Shown here: positions 1 through 5,930 of the stretch, piece by piece
How the letters are laid out: every line of letters starts with the position of its first letter
Position numbering within the stretch: the first letter of the stretch is position 1
NCBI GenBank assembly: GCA_017610525.1
Contig: JAFCBW010000057.1
Span: forward strand, 1-7,500
Origin: Candidatus Nanohalarchaeota archaeon
GTDB lineage: Archaea; EX4484-52; B79-G9
Length of the DNA stretch: 7,500 bases
Direction of reading: 5' to 3'
Notes under the pieces: generated by a model
Databases searched by the model: none
The model's input: only the letters and a program-made list of their open reading frames with translations
Told to the model about the DNA's origin: nothing
Made by a program: the position numbers and the translations under genes

Positions 1-681
1 GCGGTCTATACTCAGTTTCTCTCGCAGTATTATGTCTGCGTTTATTATACCAGATTCATTCAGGATGCCTTTTATTGTCTCTTTTGAAAGGTCCTGCTTT
101 ACTGTTGTGCGAAGTATGATTCCGCCGCGATCTTTCTTTTTGATGTCAACGTCCGGAGGCATTTGATTCAGGCGAAGCCCGATTTTGTATAGCTCTTTTT
201 TCAGTATTTCAAGACAGTGCGGGCGCGCTATATCTATCATGATTATTACGATGTTCGCTATTCTTGCCACAGACAGTATCTCGCGGCCGCGTCCTTTTCC
301 TGCTGCGGCATTCTCTATTATGCCCGGGATGTCAAGTACCTGCATCCTTATGCCCTCATATTCAAGGATACCGGGAACCACAGTAAGGGTTGTGAATTCA
401 TATGCTCCTACGCGCGATTCTGCATTAGTTATCTTGTTGAGGAGAGTTGATTTGCCGACAGATGGAAAGCCGATAAAGACGCATGTCGCGTCACCTGTCT
501 TTCGCACAGAATAGCCATGGTCTGAGGTGCCTGATTTTTTTGATTTTTCAAGGTCTTTTTGCTCTTCCATTTTTGCAAGCCTTGCCTTGAGCTTACCCAG
601 GTGACCCTGCGTTGCCTTGTTCGACGGTGTTTTTGCTATCTCGTCTATTATTTCCTGTATTTTGTCCGCAGTTGAACCCAT
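1..681 (-). CDS. drg: DRG-family GTP-binding protein (Obg/DRG superfamily), N-terminal 227 residues
   Basis: This is the start of a Developmentally Regulated GTP-binding protein, a translation-associated GTPase of archaea and eukaryotes that associates with ribosomes. The reading frame is open from an ATG at 681-679 to the left edge. Seen in it: a charged helical N-terminus (about 1-50, Lys/Glu-rich), the G1 P-loop GFPSVGKS at 71-78, the DRG-type switch I segment EFTTLTVVPG at 95-104, and G3 DIPG at 117-120 followed by IIENAAAGKGRG. These are diagnostic DRG/Obg motifs. DRG proteins are usually about 360-370 residues, so the NKxD motif and the C-terminal TGS domain should lie beyond the window. 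The ATG is chosen because a TATA-like box lies about 28 bases upstream and there is no Shine-Dalgarno, implying a leaderless mRNA. It is divergent from the iscS operon and probably functionally unrelated to it. The family call is secure; the cellular role comes from family knowledge. Confidence 0.93.
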   Translation of the reverse strand, partial: MGSTADKIQEIIDEIAKTPSNKATQGHLGKLKARLAKMEEQKDLEKSKKSGTSDHGYSVRKTGDATCVFIGFPSVGKSTLLNKITNAESRVGAYEFTTLTVVPGILEYEGIRMQVLDIPGIIENAAAGKGRGREILSVARIANIVIIMIDIARPHCLEILKKELYKIGLRLNQMPPDVDIKKKDRGGIILRTTVKQDLSKETIKGILNESGIINADIILREKLSIDR

Positions 682-704
682 GTGTTATTTTTAGATGCAA
701 TAGG

Positions 705-713
705 TTTTTATAT
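705..713 (-). promoter_or_regulatory. TATA box of the DRG gene promoter
   Basis: On the minus strand the sequence reads atataaaaa, an archaeal TATA-like box. Its centre is about 28 bases upstream of the DRG ATG, so transcription would start within a few bases of the start codon. No Shine-Dalgarno precedes that ATG, which agrees with a leaderless transcript. Inferred from spacing and composition only. Confidence 0.55.
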
Positions 714-754
714 GATTCTGATGTATGTAAGGGAAAAGATGGAGTCTTATCACA

Positions 755-768
755 ACCTTTAAAAATAT
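755..768 (+). promoter_or_regulatory. Possible upstream TATA-like element in the divergent intergenic region
   Basis: The AT-rich stretch cctttaaaaatata could be a TATA box for the rightward operon. It would start transcription near 788 and give a leader of roughly 68 bases. The 18-bp palindrome at 769-786 would then lie exactly between the TATA box and the start site, a classic repressor position. A second candidate at 822-830 is better placed for a leaderless start, so this one is uncertain. Confidence 0.3.
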
Positions 769-786
769 ACTTAACAATTGTTAAGT
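769..786. promoter_or_regulatory. 18-bp perfect palindrome, candidate operator
   Basis: The sequence acttaacaattgttaagt is a perfect inverted repeat with no spacer, made of two 9-base half-sites. It lies in the intergenic region between the divergent DRG gene and the HTH regulator, about 70 bases upstream of the regulator start. Its size and symmetry suit a dimeric HTH protein. The neighbouring regulator is the obvious candidate to bind it, by autoregulation, but that is inference from position. Confidence 0.5.
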
Positions 787-821
787 TTGATTCCATTAGA
801 GCAGTTATGACTGCAATAACC

Positions 822-830
822 ATAAAAATA
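822..830 (+). promoter_or_regulatory. Probable TATA box of the HTH-iscS-iscU-nadA-thiolase operon
   Basis: The stretch ataaaaata is centred about 30 bases upstream of the regulator ATG at 856, so the predicted start site (about 851) leaves at most a few untranslated bases. This matches the near-leaderless arrangement of other promoters in the window. Which of this and the box at 755-768 is used cannot be decided by eye. Confidence 0.45.
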
Positions 831-855
831 TCTGTTATATGTGTTGTGATAATAT

Positions 856-1227
856 ATGAAACTCCCCTGTGAATTGATTGTGTGGTATATTTTGCCGAAT
901 ATCCGCCGGGAACTTGCGCGATCGCTTGTTAAAGACCTTAAGCTTACCCAAAGAGACGCTGCAAAAAAGCTGGGGCTGACAGAATCTGCTGTTTCCCAAT
1001 ACCTGAAGTCCAAGAGAGGTCACGAGATGAAGCTTGATGAAAAGATCAATGCAGAGATTAAAACATCTATCAGGGATATCTGCAAGGCAGGAGATGATTC
1101 CTTGGTTGTCGAGAAGATATGCTCAATATGCAAGCTTATCAGAAATAATGGGGCGCTTTGCGATCTGCATAAGACACATAGCGATTTGCCGGACAGTTGC
1201 CGGGTGTGTAAGGAGGTGAGCAAATGA
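856..1227 (+). CDS. HTH transcriptional regulator with C-terminal Cys cluster (COG2522-like)
   Basis: A 123-residue DNA-binding protein that probably controls the operon it heads. The N-terminus (KLPCELIVWYILP) and the helix-turn-helix at about 30-52 (TQRDAAKKLGLTESAVSQYL) resemble the archaeal Xre-like family COG2522, which has this layout. The C-terminal third is Cys-rich: C76, C89-x2-C92, C102-x2-H105 and C115-x2-C118. That is enough ligands for a zinc or Fe-S site, though which is bound cannot be told from sequence. The ATG at 856 is chosen because it starts the conserved N-terminal segment. Its TGA overlaps the iscS ATG by 4 bases, so the two are translationally coupled. The link with Fe-S genes suggests a metal- or Fe-S-responsive role comparable in logic to IscR or SufR, though the fold differs. 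The fold is confident; the signal sensed is a guess. Confidence 0.85.
   Translation: MKLPCELIVWYILPNIRRELARSLVKDLKLTQRDAAKKLGLTESAVSQYLKSKRGHEMKLDEKINAEIKTSIRDICKAGDDSLVVEKICSICKLIRNNGALCDLHKTHSDLPDSCRVCKEVSK
1211..1219 (+). promoter_or_regulatory. Strong Shine-Dalgarno for iscS
   Basis: The sequence aggaggtga is an almost complete complement of the archaeal 16S rRNA 3' end, 4 bases before the iscS ATG and inside the 3' end of the regulator gene. It is the strongest ribosome binding site in the window. It suggests IscS is made at a higher rate than the regulator. Confidence 0.85.
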
Positions 1228-2381
1228 AGAGAATATATATGGATCATGCTGCCACCACACCTGTTGATGAGCAGGTGATGAAAGCCATGAACCCTTACCA
1301 GTGTGAAAGGTACGGGAATGCGTCGTCTATCCATCGCACAGGACAAGTTGCAAAAGAGGCGCTTGAGACATCAAGGGAAGTCATTGCCGACAAGGTCAAT
1401 GCTTCGCCCGAGGAGATTATTTTTACATCCGGTGGTACAGAATCTAATAATTTTGCGCTGAAAGGTGTTGCCTTTGCTAACAGGGATAAGGGCAGGCACA
1501 TCATCACTACCCGGGTAGAGCATGGTTGTGTGCTGAATTCATGCAGGTGGCTTGAGACACAGGGATTCAAGGTCACATATCTCGGTGTTGATGAAAATGG
1601 AATGGTCCGGCCTGATGATGTCAGCCAGGCAATCACAAAAGACACCATAGCTGTATCTGTCATACATGGGAATAATGAGGTCGGGACCGTTGCACCCATA
1701 AGAGAGATAGGCAGAATATGCACAGAAAATGGCGTCTATTTTCATACCGATGCATGCCAGTCATTTACTAAAGTACCTATTGATGTTGAAAAAGACAATC
1801 TTGACATGGTCACTATCAATGCGCATAAAATCTACGGCCCAAAAGGCGTCGGCGCATTATACATCAAGAAATGCACCAGGATTGATGCATGGCAGCACGG
1901 GGGCGGGCATGAGAGGAATCTGCGCTCAGGAACAGAAAATATTCCATCCATTGTCGGCTTTGCAAAGTCAGTTGAGATTGCATGCGAAAGTGATATTGCG
2001 CACATGAAAGGATTGCGCGACATTTTGATAACGCGCGTGCTTTCAGAAGTGCTGGACTGCAGCCTGAACGGTCATCCTGCACAGAGGCTCTGCAATAATG
2101 CAAATATTTCATTCAAAGGTATTGAGGGAGAAGCTTTGCTTTTGAGGCTTGACCTGCACGGCATTGCCTGCTCTACAGCAAGTGCATGCTCATCTCATAC
2201 CCTTGAGCCGTCTCATGTGCTTATGGCGATGGGGCTTGGCGCAGAAGATGCGCACAGCAGCATAAGGTTCAGTGTCGGCAAAGAAAACACATTAGAGGAC
2301 ATTGAGTATACTATTGACATGCTAAAAAAAGAGGTCGGGCTTTTGAGAAAGATAAGTCCTGTAGGTGGTATAAATGTATAA
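1224..2381 (+). CDS. iscS: Cysteine desulfurase, IscS/NifS family
   Basis: A 385-residue PLP enzyme that converts L-cysteine to L-alanine and carries the released sulfur as a persulfide for Fe-S cluster assembly and tRNA thiolation. Family motifs are all visible: N-terminal YMDHAATTP (5-13), NASSIHRTG (32-40), TSGGTESNN (68-76), H100 in RVEHG, D176 and Q179 in HTDACQS, and the PLP lysine K202 in NAHKIYGPKGVG. Also present are GGGHERNLRSGTEN (226-239) and the persulfide-forming C322 in STASACSSH near the C-terminus. The length is normal (about 385-405) and nothing is missing. The short active-site loop places it in the NifS/IscS group rather than SufS. It overlaps the regulator by 4 bases and iscU by 8, so it belongs to the same transcript. 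IscU is the expected main sulfur acceptor, and the thiolase genes downstream are plausible further acceptors. Confidence 0.97.
   Translation: MKRIYMDHAATTPVDEQVMKAMNPYQCERYGNASSIHRTGQVAKEALETSREVIADKVNASPEEIIFTSGGTESNNFALKGVAFANRDKGRHIITTRVEHGCVLNSCRWLETQGFKVTYLGVDENGMVRPDDVSQAITKDTIAVSVIHGNNEVGTVAPIREIGRICTENGVYFHTDACQSFTKVPIDVEKDNLDMVTINAHKIYGPKGVGALYIKKCTRIDAWQHGGGHERNLRSGTENIPSIVGFAKSVEIACESDIAHMKGLRDILITRVLSEVLDCSLNGHPAQRLCNNANISFKGIEGEALLLRLDLHGIACSTASACSSHTLEPSHVLMAMGLGAEDAHSSIRFSVGKENTLEDIEYTIDMLKKEVGLLRKISPVGGINV
2363..2368 (+). promoter_or_regulatory. Shine-Dalgarno for iscU inside the 3' end of iscS
   Basis: The sequence aggtgg lies 5 bases before the iscU ATG at 2374, within the last codons of iscS. 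It fixes the iscU start and supports translation from the shared message. Confidence 0.6.
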
Positions 2382-2871
2382 TGAAAAGGTCATGGATCAT
2401 TTTGCAAATCCCCGTAACATCGGGGTAATTGAAAATGCAGATGGTGTCGGGAAAGTAGGTAATTATGTCTGCGGAGACATCATGTGGATATATATCAAGG
2501 TCGAAAAGAATGAAAATAAGGAAGACATTATTGAGGACATCAAGTTTAAGACCATGGGATGCGCAGCAGCAATTGCCTCATCTTCAATGGCTACAGAACT
2601 TGCGAAAGGCAAGACTATTTCAGAAGCGCTTAATATGACAAAACAGGATATAGCAGATTCACTGGGTGGACTGCCGGCAGTAAAGCTCCATTGCTCCCTT
2701 CTTGCGACAGATGCGCTGGTAGAGGCAATATATGATTACCTGTCTAAAAACAATCTGCCTGTCCCGGATGATGTATCCAGAAAGCATGAGCGCATTAAAA
2801 TTGATCTTGAAAAGACTGAGAAGATGTGCCTGAATCCCAAAGCGCAGGAGAATTCTTTAAAAAAAGATTGA
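2374..2871 (+). CDS. iscU: Fe-S cluster assembly scaffold, IscU/NifU N-terminal family
   Basis: A 165-residue scaffold on which IscS-derived sulfur and iron are built into [2Fe-2S]/[4Fe-4S] clusters for transfer to target proteins. The conserved N-terminus YNEKVMDHFANPRNIG is present. The three cluster ligands are C33 (NYVCGD, with D35 as the usual assisting Asp), C63 (TMGCAAAIASSS) and C107 (KLHCSLLA, next to H106). Two small departures from the common consensus are visible: GNPVCGD reads GNYVCGD, and FGCGAAIA reads MGCAAAIA. Compared with the ~128-residue E. coli IscU there is a charged C-terminal tail of about 35 residues with an additional cysteine (C152). No NifU-type ferredoxin or Nfu domain is fused. 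The start overlaps iscS by 8 bases behind a Shine-Dalgarno, so dosage should be coupled to IscS. Nothing suggests loss of function. Confidence 0.95.
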   Translation: MYNEKVMDHFANPRNIGVIENADGVGKVGNYVCGDIMWIYIKVEKNENKEDIIEDIKFKTMGCAAAIASSSMATELAKGKTISEALNMTKQDIADSLGGLPAVKLHCSLLATDALVEAIYDYLSKNNLPVPDDVSRKHERIKIDLEKTEKMCLNPKAQENSLKKD

Positions 2872-2882
2872 GCAGGATAAAA

Positions 2883-3788
2883 ATGACATCCAATAAAGAC
2901 CTCATCGAGAAAATCATGCAATTGAAAAAAGAGAAAAAAGCAGTAATTCTTGTCCATAATTACATAACCTCAGACATCTATGATATTGCAGACTATATCG
3001 GCGATTCACTTGATTTGAGCAGGAAGAGCGCCAATACAGATGCTGATATCATCGTCTTTTGCGGTGTTGATTTCATGGCTGAATGCGCAAAAATACTTAG
3101 CCCAGGTAAGACTGTACTGCACCCGAAAAGAGAGTCCACATGCCCGATGGCTGCAATGGCAGAAGCAGATGATCTCAGGAAAAAGAAAAGCGAACACCCT
3201 AATGCTTCAGTGGTCTGTTATGTCAATACCAGTGCTTCTGTCAAGGCAGAGTCAGATATCTGCTGCACCTCAGCAAATGCTATAGAGATAGTAAATTCAG
3301 TAAAAGAAAAAGAGGTCCTGTTTGTTCCTGACAGGAATCTTTGTGCGTATGCGCAAAGCAAGACAGATAAGAAATTAATCCCGTGGGACGGCTATTGTTA
3401 TGTACATGATGTAATCAGTATCGAAGACATTAAAAAAGCAAAAGAGTCTCACCCGGATGCACATGTCATGGTACACCCCGAGTGCAGCCCCGATGTCATC
3501 AGTATGGCAGATGCTGTGTGTTCTACAGGGCAGATGCTCGATTATGCCAAAAAAAGCAGCGCCACAGAGTTTATAGTTGCAACTGAAGAAGGGATGTGTG
3601 CGAGGCTTAAGCGCGAATTTCCCGGCAAAAAGTTTTATCCTGTCGGCGGCATCTGTACGCAGATGAAAGAGATACGTTTGTATGACGTATACATGGCACT
3701 TAAGATGAATCAGTTTGAGATAACTCTTGATGAGCCGGTCAGAAAGAGAGCAAAGAAAGCTCTTGACAGGATGCTTGAGTTGAGATAA
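2883..3788 (+). CDS. nadA: Quinolinate synthase A
   Basis: A 301-residue [4Fe-4S] enzyme that condenses iminoaspartate with dihydroxyacetone phosphate to quinolinate, the first pyridine intermediate of de novo NAD synthesis. The three NadA pseudo-repeats are visible. The cluster ligands in the pattern known for archaeal NadA are C87 (ESTCPMAAM), C201 (VHPECSPDV) and C258 (GGICTQMKEI). The N-terminal VHNY (24-27), VPDRNLC (148-154) and VATEEG (232-237) are further family motifs. The length is normal for the compact archaeal form. The ATG at 2883 is chosen over an in-frame ATG at 2826 because the latter lies inside iscU and adds 19 residues unlike NadA; aggat at 2874-2878 may act as a weak ribosome site. 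It starts 11 bases after iscU and ends flush with the next gene. A client of IscS/IscU, it has no nadB or nadC beside it. Confidence 0.96.
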   Translation: MTSNKDLIEKIMQLKKEKKAVILVHNYITSDIYDIADYIGDSLDLSRKSANTDADIIVFCGVDFMAECAKILSPGKTVLHPKRESTCPMAAMAEADDLRKKKSEHPNASVVCYVNTSASVKAESDICCTSANAIEIVNSVKEKEVLFVPDRNLCAYAQSKTDKKLIPWDGYCYVHDVISIEDIKKAKESHPDAHVMVHPECSPDVISMADAVCSTGQMLDYAKKSSATEFIVATEEGMCARLKREFPGKKFYPVGGICTQMKEIRLYDVYMALKMNQFEITLDEPVRKRAKKALDRMLELR

Positions 3789-4643
3789 GTGACAGATAAG
3801 AAGTTTATTGACGATCTTGAAAAGAATATTAAATCTACAATTCGTGATTACCACCTGCTTTCAAAGACCGACAATATTGTTGTTGCCTGTTCCGGCGGGA
3901 AAGATTCTATTGCCGTCCTTTATCTTTTGAAGAAGTTTGGATATGATGTTTCTGCACTGATATTAGACCTTGAGATAGGGAACTGGTCTAAAAAGAACCT
4001 GGATAATAGTTATGCATTTTGCGATGAGCATGATATCAAGCTCCACAGGATTTGCGCCAAAGATGAGCTTGGCTTTTCTATTGAGCATCTGATGAGTTGC
4101 GTGAAGGCAAAAAAAGCAGTTGAGAATTGCACTGTCTGCGGTGTGATAAAGAGGTGGCTGATCAATAAAAAGGCAAGAGAGCTTGGCGCAGGTAAGCTTG
4201 TCACCGGCCATAACCTGGATGACGAGGCGCAGACGGTTTTCATGAACATTCTCAAAGGAAATCCCCTGTTGAGTGCAGGGATGGGTCCGAAAAGCGGGGT
4301 AGGGGCACAGGATATGTTTGTGCAGAGAGTGAAGCCGCTTTATTTTTGTACTGATGCAGAACTTAAAAGATATACGGTGATTATGGGATTCAGGATATTG
4401 TATGCAAAGTGCCCGCTCTCCGGTACTGTTTTCAGGAGAGATATCAAAAACTGCCTTGATAACTTCGAAAAAGATTACCCTGACGTCAAAAGAAACATTG
4501 TCAGAAAATACCTTGAGATGAAGCCTGCGCTTGCCAGGGCGCAGGAGGATAAAGAGAAAGGTAAGATCAAGCGCTGTAGTGTCTGCGGTGAGCCTGCAAG
4601 AGGTGACATATGCAAGGCATGTGAGATGATTGGGTTAGTGTAG
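3789..4643 (+). CDS. TtuA/NcsA (Ncs6)-type PP-loop tRNA thiolase lacking the N-terminal zinc finger
   Basis: A 284-residue enzyme predicted to adenylate a tRNA uridine and replace its oxygen with sulfur (2-thiouridine formation). It has the PP-loop SGGKDS at 35-40, preceded by NIVVAC. C114-x2-C117 (ENCTVCGVIKRW) and C208 (YAKCPLS) match the three [4Fe-4S] ligands of the TtuA/TtcA family. TGHNLDDEAQ at 139-148 is a family signature. A C-terminal zinc ribbon is formed by C263-x2-C266 and C275-x2-C278. Most archaeal relatives also begin with a Cys-x2-Cys zinc finger of about 25 residues. Here it is absent, because the nadA stop codon lies in the same frame directly before the GTG start, leaving no room. 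The GTG is the only reasonable start and has no clear Shine-Dalgarno, so it probably depends on coupling to nadA. Whether it acts at U34 or U54 cannot be decided. Confidence 0.88.
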   Translation: MTDKKFIDDLEKNIKSTIRDYHLLSKTDNIVVACSGGKDSIAVLYLLKKFGYDVSALILDLEIGNWSKKNLDNSYAFCDEHDIKLHRICAKDELGFSIEHLMSCVKAKKAVENCTVCGVIKRWLINKKARELGAGKLVTGHNLDDEAQTVFMNILKGNPLLSAGMGPKSGVGAQDMFVQRVKPLYFCTDAELKRYTVIMGFRILYAKCPLSGTVFRRDIKNCLDNFEKDYPDVKRNIVRKYLEMKPALARAQEDKEKGKIKRCSVCGEPARGDICKACEMIGLV

Positions 4644-4653
4644 CTGGAATAGA

Positions 4654-4662
4654 TTATAAATA
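4654..4662 (+). promoter_or_regulatory. TATA-like box ahead of the 34-codon ORF
   Basis: The stretch ttataaata just after the thiolase stop is a good archaeal TATA match. Transcription would start about 25 bases downstream, near 4683, right before the Shine-Dalgarno at 4684-4690. This suggests a new transcription unit begins here rather than simple read-through. Confidence 0.45.
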
Positions 4663-4683
4663 TGAACACACCAAATATTTAAT

Positions 4684-4690
4684 AAGGTGA
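4684..4690 (+). promoter_or_regulatory. Shine-Dalgarno of the 34-codon ORF
   Basis: The sequence aaggtga lies 5 bases before the ATG at 4696, with the same core (ggtga) as the strong site before iscS. It is the main reason to treat the short ORF as possibly translated. Confidence 0.5.
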
Positions 4691-4695
4691 ATTAA

Positions 4696-4800
4696 ATGGA
4701 TACACATGATATGATTGTGGATTTGCCAGATGATTTTGTTTTGGAATTCTATTTGAATATTATCTCAAAAAGTCAGTCACTGACTGACGAATTCACGTAG
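4696..4800 (+). CDS. Possible small protein, 34 residues, unknown
   Basis: A short open frame (MDTHDMIVDLPDDF, then VLEFYLNIISKSQ, ending LTDEFT) with a TATA-like box and a well-spaced Shine-Dalgarno. I do not recognise the family. It is acidic, with a hydrophobic stretch of about 10 residues in the middle too short for a membrane span. The VDLPDDF start faintly resembles the strand that begins ribbon-helix-helix antitoxins, but this is too weak to use. After the TAG, the frame stays open for 12 further codons (agt ccc gat ... cgc aga) before a TGA. It might therefore be the front of a decayed longer gene, or the stop may be real. It lies between two thiolase genes and could also act as a leader peptide for the downstream one. 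Confidence 0.35.
   Translation: MDTHDMIVDLPDDFVLEFYLNIISKSQSLTDEFT
4771..4785. repeat. 15-base palindrome (7+1+7) in the small ORF
   Basis: The sequence agtcagtcactgact has two perfectly complementary 7-base arms around a single central C. The loop is too small for an RNA hairpin, so if it matters it would be as a protein-binding site on DNA. It lies inside the 34-codon frame and about 135 bases upstream of the next gene. No function can be assigned. Confidence 0.35.
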
Positions 4801-4918
4801 AGTCCCGATGTTACGATTCAGGCAATCAAGCGCAGATGATATGATCTGATCTGACTGATAACAAATGGGAGACAGTGTATCTCAAATTAGGGATACTGAA
4901 GAATATTGGATGATACAG

Positions 4919-5911
4919 ATGAGTGAAAAAATCAAGGCAGTATGTCTGTTTTCAGGAGGGCTGGATTCGGTTATTGCAGCCAGGCTTATGCAGAGCGAGG
5001 GTATTTCAGTATTTGGACTGAAGATTGATACTCCTTTTTATGAGCGAAGTGCTGAAGGGAAGAATAGGGCTGCTGTTGCAGCAGAAAAGCTAGGCATCCC
5101 ACTGAAGACTCTTGACGCCGGCACAGAATATTTACGCATTGTGCGCAATCCCGCATACGGGCATGGTTCCGGTATGAACCCGTGCATAGACTGCAGGATA
5201 TACATGCTGAAAAAAGCATGGAAATATGCAGAACATATTGGGGCAAAGTTCATTATCACAGGCGAGGTTGTCGGCCAAAGGCCGATGAGCCAGCGAACAC
5301 ATGCCATGAAGCTAATCGAAAAAAAGGCCCGGCTCTGCGGCAGGATTGTGAGACCGCTCTCAGGGAAGAATCTTCTGAAGACTGAGGCAGAAAAAAAAGG
5401 GTGGATTGCGCGCGAAAAGCTTCATGGTGTATGCGGGCGCTCCCGAAAGGTGCAGATGCAGCTTGCAGAAAAATTAGGTATTAGTGAATACCAGCCACCG
5501 GGTGGTGGGTGCCTTTTGACCTGCGCAGAGTTTGCCCGTAAGGTCAGGGACTTGCTCCGGCATAAAAAGAGGGTGTCAGCAAGGGATTTGGAGATGCTGA
5601 AAGTCGCCAGGCATTTCAGGTTCGGGAAAAACAAGATAATTGTGGGAGCAAATGAGATAGGCAATAGAGTACTGCTCAAACTGAAAAATAAGACAGGCTA
5701 TATTTTTGAGGTGCCGGAAATTGGCAGTCCGGTTACAGTTCTTACAGGAAAAAAGACAAAAGACGCGATTAAAATGGCTGCGAGATTGACTTTGCGATAT
5801 TCTGATGCGCCGCCAGGCAAAGGGATTGTCCGCTATGGCAAAAAGCGAGCCGTAAAAGCAATTTGCGTGAGACCTGCAAAACAAAAAGAGATTGAGAAGT
5901 TGAGGGTTTGA
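4919..5911 (+). CDS. MnmA/ThiI-like PP-loop tRNA thiolation protein with C-terminal NFACT-R_2-like domain
   Basis: A 330-residue predicted RNA sulfurtransferase. The N-terminal half is an ATP-pyrophosphatase domain: SGGLDS at 12-17, GLKIDTPF (33-40), NPCIDCR with C89 and C92 (compare NPC in MnmA), TGEVVGQRPMSQ (114-125) and RPLSGKNLLKTEAE (145-158). C172 in HGVCGRS may be a second catalytic cysteine or a cluster ligand. From about 190 comes PPGGGCLLT, then a basic segment (VARHFRFGKNKIIVGANE, 229-246) that looks like the NFACT-R_2 RNA-binding domain known to be fused to such enzymes. The ATG at 4919 starts right before the conserved KAVCLFSGG, with ggatgat at 4908-4914. In-frame ATGs at 4865 and 4910 would add 18 or 3 unconserved-looking residues. 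The tRNA position modified is unknown. Together with IscS and the upstream thiolase it fits a sulfur-relay neighbourhood. Confidence 0.85.
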   Translation: MSEKIKAVCLFSGGLDSVIAARLMQSEGISVFGLKIDTPFYERSAEGKNRAAVAAEKLGIPLKTLDAGTEYLRIVRNPAYGHGSGMNPCIDCRIYMLKKAWKYAEHIGAKFIITGEVVGQRPMSQRTHAMKLIEKKARLCGRIVRPLSGKNLLKTEAEKKGWIAREKLHGVCGRSRKVQMQLAEKLGISEYQPPGGGCLLTCAEFARKVRDLLRHKKRVSARDLEMLKVARHFRFGKNKIIVGANEIGNRVLLKLKNKTGYIFEVPEIGSPVTVLTGKKTKDAIKMAARLTLRYSDAPPGKGIVRYGKKRAVKAICVRPAKQKEIEKLRV

Positions 5912-5930
5912 GGCCAAGCGCTGCTTCAAA

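Noticed and set aside
185..514. Plus-strand open frames of 109 and 77 codons
   Set aside because: They lie antisense to the DRG GTPase, whose P-loop and DxPG motifs are unambiguous in the opposite frame, and they have no recognisable protein pattern.
807..873. Short ORF of about 21 codons starting before the HTH gene
   Set aside because: It has no Shine-Dalgarno, overlaps the probable promoter and the start of the regulator, and its hydrophobic sequence follows from AT-rich DNA.
2826..2882. Upstream ATG extending nadA by 19 residues
   Set aside because: The extension lies wholly within the end of iscU, has no ribosome site and does not resemble the NadA N-terminus; the ATG at 2883 begins the normal sequence.
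4696..4839. UAG read-through (pyrrolysine) in the 34-codon ORF
   Set aside because: The frame stays open for only 12 codons after the TAG, no pyl gene is in view, and the thiolase just upstream uses TAG as an ordinary stop. Decay or a true stop is simpler.
4801..4864. C/D box sRNA in the gatgatatgatctgatctgactgata stretch
   Set aside because: CTGA-like D boxes occur, but no proper RTGATGA C box or guide spacing was found, so the match is probably simple-sequence coincidence.
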